The position numbers and the translations under genes are program-made. Positions 1 to 5,403 of a stretch of 5,565 nucleotides of DNA are shown here, piece after piece. A model generated the notes under the pieces. It was not told the DNA's origin. It worked only from the letters and a program-made list of their open reading frames with translations, and did no database searches. The stretch is from Methanosphaera sp. rholeuAM74 (GTDB taxonomy: Archaea > Methanobacteriota > Methanobacteria > Methanobacteriales > Methanobacteriaceae). The stretch covers positions 7,794 through 13,358 of the forward strand of contig MUZZ01000075.1 of NCBI GenBank assembly GCA_003266075.1, in the 5' to 3' direction. The number at the start of each line of letters is the position of its first letter. The first letter of the stretch is position 1.

Positions 1-278
1 GGGCAGTACTTACACCGTCCATGGGGACATTTATGTGGGTGACACATCACGGCAACAATCGCCACACCTGAAATGGTTCTTGTAGGCTTCTTCATAAGTA
101 ATGGTCTTAGTATTTCCACTTCATCCTCATGTGCATATTGGAGTATCTGTGAGTTACTCATGAATCCACCGAGTTTAAGTTCTCTGCATGCTTGTATTTT
201 TATTTTCTCTAATTGTTTCTTATTAGAAACCTTCTGGGATATTGCTTTATCAATTATGTAACGACATGCTTCTTCCAT
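1..278 (-). CDS. elp3: Elp3-type tRNA uridine-34 modification enzyme, N-terminal part (cut by window edge)
   Basis: This is the N-terminal 92 codons of Elp3, a radical SAM/acetyltransferase enzyme that starts the carboxymethyl-type modification of wobble uridine 34 in certain tRNAs; in archaea it acts without the other Elongator subunits. I translated the minus strand by hand. The protein begins MEEACRYIIDKAIS, and residues 65-78 (PTRTISGVAIVAVM) lead into the diagnostic CHPHKCPHGRCKYCP at 79-93. Cys84, Cys89 and Cys92 are the expected 4Fe-4S ligands of the radical SAM domain, and Cys79 matches an additional cysteine I recall at this place in eukaryotic Elp3. The ATG at 278-276 is supported by an in-frame TAA just upstream (only a TTG lies between) and by a GAGGTGA Shine-Dalgarno 9 nt away. 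The rest of the radical SAM domain and the C-terminal GNAT domain lie outside the window. The gene is divergent from the PRC-barrel gene. The family call is firm. Confidence 0.93.
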   Translation of the reverse strand, partial: MEEACRYIIDKAISQKVSNKKQLEKIKIQACRELKLGGFMSNSQILQYAHEDEVEILRPLLMKKPTRTISGVAIVAVMCHPHKCPHGRCKYC

Positions 279-287
279 CAATTATTG

Positions 288-295
288 TCACCTCT
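288..295 (-). promoter_or_regulatory. Shine-Dalgarno site of elp3
   Basis: The minus strand reads AGAGGTGA here, a near-complete match to the anti-Shine-Dalgarno end of archaeal 16S rRNA. It sits 9 nt before the ATG at 278. It decides the start, because an in-frame TAA lies between it and the ATG. Confidence 0.8.
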
Positions 296-360
296 GAATA
301 TTTGTTTACGAATAGTTTTATTAGTAGCTTTACACATAAGTACTAAGTAATTAGTTAATC

Positions 361-365
361 AGGAG
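361..365 (+). promoter_or_regulatory. Shine-Dalgarno site of the PRC-barrel gene
   Basis: AGGAG lies 9 nt before the ATG at 375, which is good archaeal spacing and supports this start codon. Confidence 0.75.
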
Positions 366-374
366 TCATATTCT

Positions 375-668
375 ATGAAAGTAAGTCAAATTATAGGTAA
401 AAAGGTGTTAGACTCTAATGCTAACATCATAGGAAAAATTCATGAAATGGATGTTGATCTTAAAGAAAAATGTGTGAAAATGTTAATTCTCAATCCTGTT
501 GAAATAAGCTTAAAGAGAGTTAATATTGAAGTAAATCCCGACTTAATTAGTCAAGTCGGAGATTATGTGTTGTTAAATACTAGTAAAGATGAGATAATGA
601 AAAGTCAACCTTCAAAAAATAATCCTGATGCTGAAGTAGTTAATCCAAGTGAATTAGAAGAGAATTAA
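375..668 (+). CDS. Small PRC-barrel domain protein
   Basis: This is a 97-residue soluble protein with no signal peptide or membrane segment. Residues 1-69 look like a PRC-barrel, a small beta-barrel that serves as a protein- or RNA-interaction module: an opening KVSQIIGKKVLDSNANIIGK (2-21), then alternating strands with DVDLKEKCVKMLIL (26-39) and a closing VGDYVLLN (61-68). The tail from about residue 70 is polar, rich in Asn, Ser and Glu, and probably disordered. The size and single domain match the stand-alone archaeal PRC-barrel proteins. From the literature, PRC-barrel proteins called CdpB take part in cell division with SepF and FtsZ in haloarchaea; whether this one does so is inference. 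RimM, which also carries a PRC-barrel, is excluded because the N-terminal RimM domain is absent. The gene has its own Shine-Dalgarno and stands as a single gene, divergent from elp3 and convergent with the aminotransferase 25 bp away. Confidence 0.82.
   Translation: MKVSQIIGKKVLDSNANIIGKIHEMDVDLKEKCVKMLILNPVEISLKRVNIEVNPDLISQVGDYVLLNTSKDEIMKSQPSKNNPDAEVVNPSELEEN
614..619 (-). terminator. Possible oligo-T termination tract for the radB-aminotransferase transcript
   Basis: On the minus strand there is a run of six T residues 75-80 nt past the aminotransferase stop, inside the 3' end of the convergent PRC-barrel gene. Archaeal termination commonly uses short T-runs without a hairpin. One T6 run in AT-rich DNA is weak evidence. 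Confidence 0.25.
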
Positions 669-693
669 ATACTATCTAATCCACGACAACTAC

Positions 694-1857
694 TTATTTA
701 CTATTTTTTCTTTCCTGTAAAGTTAGGATTGCGTTTTTAAATTCCGTCCTAAATTTTTGGACTTGCTGTGTAGGTATGGAATAGCTTATACGGATGTATC
801 TATCAGCATACAATTTACTGGTATAGTTTCCTTCCCTAACGAATATCTTATGTTCTTTTAATAGGTACTCCGATATTTCTTCTGGTTTAAGACCAGTCTG
901 AGAAACATCTATCACCATCATGTTACCATCTGATGGGTATACTGGTAAAAATGTTCCAGGAGTTTCATCTACAGCTTCTTTGATAAGTTTCTGGTTATTG
1001 AAGCATTCCTGTCTTACATCCTCAATCCATAACTCTTTACTTTCCAATCCAGCAATTCCTGCTTGTTGAGCAAGTGAGTTTGTTCCGAGGTCGTTAATAA
1101 CACCAGCCCTCATTTTATCTATCAGTTCATATGAAGCTATGACAGAACCTATTCTCAGTCCAGCCATACCAAATATCTTTGAGAAACTGAAGATTGTGAT
1201 GGTATGCTCTGGTGCATAGTTTGCAACTAGTGTATGCTTTCTAGCGAAGTCCTTGTATGTTATATCATGGAGAAGATATATATCATTTTCCTTAGCAATT
1301 TCTGCTATTTCCTTCATTTCCTCCTCGGTATAACATGTACCCAATGGGTTAAGTGGGTCAATGAGTATTATTAGCTTAGTTTCAGAGTCAATGTTTTGTC
1401 TTATTAACTCTGGCGTTAGTTTGTATTCACACTCGTCGTTATATATTGGTACTTCCTTTACGTGGTTACCAAAACGATTAGCAAAGTTGTTGATTATGAG
1501 ATATCCTGGATCGGATGCAATCGTATTGTTAAATTGACGTAATATTGTACTGATAGCTAAGTACAATGCTTCAGTTGCACTAGCAGTAATCTGAATATCC
1601 TGTGTCTTTTCATCCAAATCCAAGTCCTTCAATATTAACTTCTTAAGTTCAGGAAATCCTTCTGGTGGAGGATACTTACAGTAATCTCTTTTCTTTGCAG
1701 CTTCTATTAAAGCATGCTCTATGTGTTTATCATGCTGTAGGTGATTAGTATTCTGACCCATCCAGATTAGATTTTCATCCTTGTAAAGGTAATCAAAAAA
1801 CTCGTTTACACTATTAAATCCACTTGGTACTTTCTTTTTCTTCTTCTTAAAAACCAT
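694..1857 (-). CDS. PLP-dependent aminotransferase, class I/II (fold type I), substrate unassigned
   Basis: This 387-residue cytosolic enzyme has the full set of fold-type-I aminotransferase motifs: YPPPEGFPELKK (62-73), ITASATEAL (90-98) near the PLP phosphate, DPGY (116-119) with Tyr119 as likely ring-stacking residue, NPLGT with Asn170, Asp198 for the pyridine nitrogen followed by Tyr201, SFSK with Schiff-base Lys227, GLRIG with Arg235, and YIRIS with Arg356 as the probable substrate-carboxylate arginine. Length is normal for the family. It resembles the aspartate/aromatic/histidinol-phosphate aminotransferase and threonine-phosphate decarboxylase group; sequence alone does not settle the substrate. 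The N-terminus begins MVFKKKKKKVPSG, a run of six lysines unusual for these enzymes. The motif usually read as PGATEAL has Ser93 in place of Gly. The ATG is preceded by a strong AGGAGGAG, and the gene follows radB by 13 nt. Confidence 0.9.
   Translation of the reverse strand: MVFKKKKKKVPSGFNSVNEFFDYLYKDENLIWMGQNTNHLQHDKHIEHALIEAAKKRDYCKYPPPEGFPELKKLILKDLDLDEKTQDIQITASATEALYLAISTILRQFNNTIASDPGYLIINNFANRFGNHVKEVPIYNDECEYKLTPELIRQNIDSETKLIILIDPLNPLGTCYTEEEMKEIAEIAKENDIYLLHDITYKDFARKHTLVANYAPEHTITIFSFSKIFGMAGLRIGSVIASYELIDKMRAGVINDLGTNSLAQQAGIAGLESKELWIEDVRQECFNNQKLIKEAVDETPGTFLPVYPSDGNMMVIDVSQTGLKPEEISEYLLKEHKIFVREGNYTSKLYADRYIRISYSIPTQQVQKFRTEFKNAILTLQERKNSK
704..713 (+). terminator. Possible T-rich termination tract for the PRC-barrel gene
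   Basis: The plus strand reads TTTTTTCTTT starting 36 nt after the PRC-barrel stop codon. It overlaps the last codons of the convergent aminotransferase, so it also encodes Lys-rich residues on the other strand. The T-rich run suits archaeal hairpin-independent termination, but it could simply reflect coding. Confidence 0.35.
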
Positions 1858-1864
1858 GTTATTA

Positions 1865-1872
1865 CTCCTCCT
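1865..1872 (-). promoter_or_regulatory. Shine-Dalgarno of the aminotransferase, overlapping the radB stop codon
   Basis: The minus strand reads AGGAGGAG, 7 nt before the aminotransferase ATG. The radB stop codon TAG (1873-1871) shares its last two bases with this site, so a ribosome finishing radB sits on the next initiation site. Confidence 0.85.
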
Positions 1873-2572
1873 ATGTTATTCCCTCATCATTAATTTCGAA
1901 GCTTACCTTCTGTCCAGATGACTTATTTTTATGCCTGTGTAATGTCGCAGTCCTTGTATAAGAACCTGGATTTCTTTCTATTTCTACTATAATTTTACTC
2001 CAATACTTGAGTACTGTTCCACCTATTGGTTCAACTATCAATTCATCTGAATCAAATGGTGAATATATTTGATTTGTAATCACAATTGCTATGTTATATT
2101 TTCTGCTTATCGTCAGTAGTGTCGCCATTTCACGTCCTAATTTCTTATTTATCTCTGATGGGTCACCATCCTCAACACGATACAATGCGACAATAGAATC
2201 AATTATTAACAATTCAATATCATCGTTTTGTTCGAGTAGTTCTTCAAGACTGTTAATGTTAAATTGTTGTTGGTCGAATGAGCGTGGCTCTAACAAGTAA
2301 ATATTACCTGCTACAGCATTGAAATTTGAACCCGCTATTTGTTGAAATCTTTCAAGAGAGAAACCACCTTCAGTATCCATATATATTGCCATAGAACCAT
2401 CCTTTGTAGCTTCATACAATATCTTTAAAGCTATGTTAGTTTTACCAGAACCTGGAGGTCCATAAAACTGAGTGATACAACCTTTTTCTATTCCACCACC
2501 AAGAAGTATGTCTAGTGAAGAATTAGTCTCTATCAACTCTGGCTTTTCTAAATCTAAAAGTGTTTTCATCAT
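1871..2572 (-). CDS. radB: DNA repair and recombination protein RadB (archaeal RecA/Rad51 paralog)
   Basis: RadB is a RecA-family ATPase found mainly in euryarchaea that acts as a mediator or accessory factor to RadA in homologous recombination. The 233-residue length matches RadB: it contains only the RecA core and lacks the N-terminal helix-hairpin-helix domain of RadA. Walker A is GPPGSGKT at 38-45 (Lys44), the catalytic glutamate is Glu68 in MDTEGGFS (65-72), and Walker B is LLIID at 121-125. The region ITNQIY (165-170) to EPIGGTVLKYWSK (181-193) corresponds to the loop 2 area and following strand. The C-terminus has the basic TLHRHKNKSSG stretch (210-220) typical of the family. The start is ATGATG; either Met is possible, and the Shine-Dalgarno is weak (GGTAGTG just upstream). 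It is the first gene of a two-gene unit with the aminotransferase and follows aglB after a 219-bp gap with its own probable promoter. Confidence 0.93.
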   Translation of the reverse strand: MMKTLLDLEKPELIETNSSLDILLGGGIEKGCITQFYGPPGSGKTNIALKILYEATKDGSMAIYMDTEGGFSLERFQQIAGSNFNAVAGNIYLLEPRSFDQQQFNINSLEELLEQNDDIELLIIDSIVALYRVEDGDPSEINKKLGREMATLLTISRKYNIAIVITNQIYSPFDSDELIVEPIGGTVLKYWSKIIVEIERNPGSYTRTATLHRHKNKSSGQKVSFEINDEGIT

Positions 2573-2602
2573 CGCACTACCATAATAATAATTTTTACAT
2601 AC

Positions 2603-2611
2603 TATTTATAA
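2603..2611 (-). promoter_or_regulatory. Candidate TATA box of radB
   Basis: The minus strand reads TTATAAATA here, close to the archaeal TATA consensus. Transcription would start about 25 nt downstream, near 2580, giving a leader of about 10 nt before the radB ATG at 2572. The short leader fits the weak Shine-Dalgarno. The AT-rich background makes chance matches common. Confidence 0.45.
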
Positions 2612-2618
2612 TTATGTT

Positions 2619-2635
2619 TTTCATATTATATGAAA
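2619..2635. repeat. Perfect 17-bp palindrome upstream of radB
   Basis: TTTCATAT-T-ATATGAAA is a perfect inverted repeat of 8 bp around a single central base. It lies 7 bp upstream of the candidate radB TATA box, where an activator or BRE-adjacent regulator would bind. One arm sequence, ATATGAAA, recurs at 2717-2724. It may be an operator, but AT-rich DNA gives such symmetry by chance more readily than balanced DNA. Confidence 0.45.
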
Positions 2636-2758
2636 GTATTTGAAATGTTTATCAAATGATTCCAATTGAGTAATTTCTATATGGAACATATTCATAATGA
2701 GTTATTCAAGTAGTTGATATGAAAATTAGAAAACGTGTATGTTTGTACGAAAACTTCT

Positions 2759-2783
2759 AAAAAAAATAATTTGGAAAAAAAAA
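2759..2783 (-). terminator. Oligo-T terminator of aglB
   Basis: Reading on the minus strand just past the aglB stop codon there are nine T residues (2783-2775) and then eight T residues (2766-2759), separated by a short mixed stretch. Tandem oligo-T tracts without a strong hairpin are the usual archaeal intrinsic termination signal. The position, starting 8 nt after the stop, is apt. Confidence 0.75.
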
Positions 2784-2791
2784 TATGGGGA

Positions 2792-5347
2792 TTATTTAGT
2801 AGTGTTATTTACTGCTTGTGTCTGTGTGGTAGCACCAGTTGGGTATTCATAGACGTTCCATACGCTTATTCCAGGCTCGGAGTGAGTCATATTGAATCTC
2901 GTCTGGTTGAATCCACTTTCTAAGTACAACTTAGTGAATACTGAATTTTCGAGGTATGAATCGAATAGTACTGTGAAGTATGAGCCATCACTTTGATGAA
3001 TAGCCATGATAGACATGTTACTGTTTTCATTCACTATCCTTTCAGTTAGTTGATTGTTTTCCACCATAATTAACTTGTGTGGCTTGATTAATTCATTACC
3101 TGTACCATCAGTTAACTCCTTGGACATACGTTCCTTGTCTTCTTTTGTTGTCATGTTAAGTGTTTTGTTTAGTTTTGTCTGGTCAACATATGCAAAGGAC
3201 ATACTTGTACCGTTTGTCTCATTACCTGTTGATTGTACTCCAACTACCCCATTTTCAAGTCCCATGGTGAATGCTTTACCATTAATCTCCTCTGTTGCAC
3301 TCTGTGATGGATAGTATGAGTAATGTACTGAAGACTTATTTTCAAAGTTCCATGAACCGAAGTATGACCACCAAGCAGCTTTTGAAAGCATATCTGAACT
3401 TAATATTAGGTTTACTGGTTTGACTTTTTCTGGATGTGTTAAGTCTAAGACTGAATTAGCCTGTTGTTGGTCTAAACCATATGTTCCAGTTAGCTCTGAA
3501 TTTGCTTGTGCTTTATCCATTGGCAGAATCTTGTTCAATATTTCAACACTTTTTGCTGTGTCATTAGTGTATAAATCTAATGTGTTAGATGCATCTTCTC
3601 CACTATTTGCAAGCATTCTTAGAATACCTGCTGATAAGTTCTCATCAGAAGTGGCAAGCGAGTGCCCTATCCAATAAGCTCTCATGTTGTTCTGTGAACC
3701 CCCATCAAATACTACTTGACGGTTAGCTACAGCAGTGAATAGATGCCCGAAGTCCCACCAAGATGCCAGTACTGTGTCTTCTGGAGTGTTAGCTTTAATC
3801 CATGTTAATGTGTTGTACATGTCATCGTTTGTACTTCCTACGGACTGTGATGAAGTCAAGTGGTCAGCATATAATGGTCCAGCTACTGCTAATAATACTA
3901 ATACAATAGCTGTTGCCGTGAGATACGTTTTTGACTCCCATTTTAAGTCCAAGTATGTGAGTATTAGTCCTACAGAGATTCCAGCCATTAAAGCCATTGG
4001 AACCTCGAACTGTTCGATAAACCTTGTACCCTGTGTTAACATGACTGCAATACCCACAGCCCATAGTATCAGTAACACGAACAAGAAGAGGTTATTATAT
4101 TTTTCATGTTTTGTCCACTGGAATTTTCCTGGTATGAACCTGTTTTCAAATTCGTGTTTAATCATTTCCTCTGCTTTTTTAGTTTTTGGAGTGTATCTTC
4201 TTGAACGTACTTTCTTCTCTTCTTCTTCTTTTTCATGTTCAATATCTGCTTCTGTACGTTCTGCTTTAGGTTTTTTCCTTAAAGCATAGAACATTACCAC
4301 AAATCCTGCTAGTGCATATAATATTGTTGCTATTCCACCACTATTGTTAATTACATCAATAACTTGTGGAATCTGCATTTCCCCTACAGATACATATACG
4401 TTAGGATATGCTGTACCTGCAGTTGCACTCTGAAGGCTTGTTGACATTCCAAGAACACTAAATGTACTTTCAAATATTGCTGTTCCAACTGTTATAGCTA
4501 GTAGTATAACTGATAATACTATGAATACTATTAACGGTATTGTTGCAGGATTATTCTTCAACCACTCCTTCTTACTGGATATCTTCTCACCATCCATCTT
4601 ATCCATTATATAAGAGGCTGGTATGTATAATATCAACGTACCGAATGTTAGTAAAACCATGTATGTGTACCCACTCCACGCTAGGGAGAAGAGTGCTAGA
4701 CATCCAGCTGATAATGCTGCAAATACTACTTTTAATACACGATTTTTCGTATAGATACTTTCTGTTAGGAATAACACTATTAACAGAGGTAGCAATACGT
4801 TGAACATATCGGTATCGAAGAAACCACCGTATGTGTGAGAGAAATAAGCTGGTGCTGAACCTGCTATAATTCCTGCTACTATCGCACCCCACGTACTTCC
4901 AGTAGCCCTTTTAACTATGAAGAACGCTGGAAGAACTGCTAATGATCCTATGAGTGGACCTAGCCAGAATGCTACTTGTGTTAGTGAAACCGATGTGAAC
5001 GAGTTTAACAAGTTGTATACTGTTGCAGCTAACACTATAATAAGTGGCTGATAGTTCGCTTCACGACCGTGTGGTGACGTGGATAATGAATCCCAGTCAC
5101 TTCCATTTACTTGCGTGTCTCCAAGATGTCCTGTACTTAGATAATTCTCAGTTAAACGATAATTATAATATGAGTCTATCTCTGTGAAGTATGGCATCCC
5201 AGATTCATCTTGATAAAGCTCTTTAGTACTTTGATTAGTTAAAGCACCAAGATTTACTGTTTCTGCTCTTACTGCAAAAACTGCTAATACTAGTAATAAC
5301 GCTACAATGAATGGCGCTATTTTTATTGCTAAATTTTTACTGTCCAT
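2792..5347 (-). CDS. aglB: AglB/STT3-type oligosaccharyltransferase (dolichyl-phosphooligosaccharide-protein glycotransferase)
   Basis: This 851-residue membrane enzyme transfers a lipid-linked oligosaccharide to Asn in N-X-S/T sequons on the outer face of the membrane. About 12-13 membrane helices fill residues 9-491, beginning with 9-27; a soluble extracellular domain follows (about 495-851). Catalytic motifs are in order: Asp58 in EIDSYYNYR on external loop 1, the second acidic motif DTD (178-180), SVGE (320-323) as the SVSE/TIXE-type motif with Glu323, and WWDFG (530-534), a Phe variant of the sequon-binding WWDYG. SDMLSKAAWW (651-660) is a candidate for the DK/MI-type helix motif, though not an exact match. 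A highly charged segment (about 357-415, rich in Lys, Arg and Glu) separates two helices. At least 12 N-X-S/T sequons lie in the soluble domain. The ATG has AGGAG 8 nt upstream. It stands alone, with an oligo-T terminator. Confidence 0.94.
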   Translation of the reverse strand: MDSKNLAIKIAPFIVALLLVLAVFAVRAETVNLGALTNQSTKELYQDESGMPYFTEIDSYYNYRLTENYLSTGHLGDTQVNGSDWDSLSTSPHGREANYQPLIIVLAATVYNLLNSFTSVSLTQVAFWLGPLIGSLAVLPAFFIVKRATGSTWGAIVAGIIAGSAPAYFSHTYGGFFDTDMFNVLLPLLIVLFLTESIYTKNRVLKVVFAALSAGCLALFSLAWSGYTYMVLLTFGTLILYIPASYIMDKMDGEKISSKKEWLKNNPATIPLIVFIVLSVILLAITVGTAIFESTFSVLGMSTSLQSATAGTAYPNVYVSVGEMQIPQVIDVINNSGGIATILYALAGFVVMFYALRKKPKAERTEADIEHEKEEEEKKVRSRRYTPKTKKAEEMIKHEFENRFIPGKFQWTKHEKYNNLFLFVLLILWAVGIAVMLTQGTRFIEQFEVPMALMAGISVGLILTYLDLKWESKTYLTATAIVLVLLAVAGPLYADHLTSSQSVGSTNDDMYNTLTWIKANTPEDTVLASWWDFGHLFTAVANRQVVFDGGSQNNMRAYWIGHSLATSDENLSAGILRMLANSGEDASNTLDLYTNDTAKSVEILNKILPMDKAQANSELTGTYGLDQQQANSVLDLTHPEKVKPVNLILSSDMLSKAAWWSYFGSWNFENKSSVHYSYYPSQSATEEINGKAFTMGLENGVVGVQSTGNETNGTSMSFAYVDQTKLNKTLNMTTKEDKERMSKELTDGTGNELIKPHKLIMVENNQLTERIVNENSNMSIMAIHQSDGSYFTVLFDSYLENSVFTKLYLESGFNQTRFNMTHSEPGISVWNVYEYPTGATTQTQAVNNTTK

Positions 5348-5355
5348 TGTTTATT

Positions 5356-5370
5356 CTCCTTTTAACCTCC
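5356..5370 (-). promoter_or_regulatory. Tandem Shine-Dalgarno-like sites of aglB
   Basis: The minus strand reads GGAGGTTAAAAGGAG. The nearer AGGAG (5360-5356) is 8 nt from the ATG and is the likely working site. The farther GGAGGTT (5370-5364) is the better anti-Shine-Dalgarno match but is 16 nt away, too far for this start, and no start codon lies at proper distance between them. Confidence 0.7.
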
Positions 5371-5382
5371 AAATTGGGTAAA

Positions 5383-5403
5383 AGATAGGATATTATTCTA
5401 TCT
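5383..5403. repeat. 21-bp near-perfect dyad in the aglB upstream region
   Basis: AGATAG at 5383-5388 and CTATCT at 5398-5403 form 6-bp arms. Inside them, AT/AT pairs continue the symmetry after one mismatch, leaving a 3-nt centre. It lies about 36 bp before the aglB start codon. It could be an operator or a weak leader hairpin; the base composition keeps the stem unstable, so a protein-binding site is somewhat more likely if it is real. Confidence 0.4.

Larger units (their letters stand above)
279..374. other. Divergent intergenic region between elp3 and the PRC-barrel gene
   Basis: This 96-bp AT-rich gap must hold promoters for both divergent genes. The two Shine-Dalgarno sites occupy its edges (288-295 minus, 361-365 plus). 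A weak TATA-like TTTACACATA at 329-338 on the plus strand could serve the PRC-barrel gene with a very short leader, but it departs from the archaeal TATA consensus. I see no convincing TATA box for elp3 and no open reading frame or RNA gene. Confidence 0.5.
2573..2791. other. Intergenic region between aglB and radB
   Basis: This 219-bp AT-rich stretch holds the aglB oligo-T tracts at its right side and the radB promoter elements at its left. Between them is a second small dyad, ATATG-GAA-CATAT at 2679-2691, directly followed by TCAT-A-ATGA at 2692-2700. I find no credible gene on either strand. Confidence 0.6.

Noticed and set aside
73..261. 62-residue plus-strand open frame at the left end
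   Set aside because: It is antisense to the N-terminal part of elp3, which has a clear ribosome-binding site and the diagnostic cysteine motif.
375..668. PRC-barrel gene as a RimM ribosome-maturation factor
   Set aside because: RimM has an additional N-terminal domain and is about twice as long; here only the barrel and a polar tail are present, as in archaeal stand-alone PRC proteins.
1871..2572. radB product as RadA or a KaiC-like ATPase
   Set aside because: The length of 233 residues, the lack of a helix-hairpin-helix N-terminal domain and the single RecA core with DTEGGFS and the EPIGGTVLKYWSK region fit RadB better than RadA or double-domain KaiC proteins.
2735..2923. 62-residue plus-strand open frame crossing the aglB 3' end
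   Set aside because: It runs through the oligo-A complement of the aglB terminator and into the aglB coding region; no ribosome-binding site and no recognisable motif.
3735..4289. 184-residue plus-strand open frame inside aglB
   Set aside because: It is antisense to conserved aglB coding sequence covering the WWDFG region and membrane helices, has no Shine-Dalgarno or family resemblance, and its composition is that of a reverse-strand shadow.
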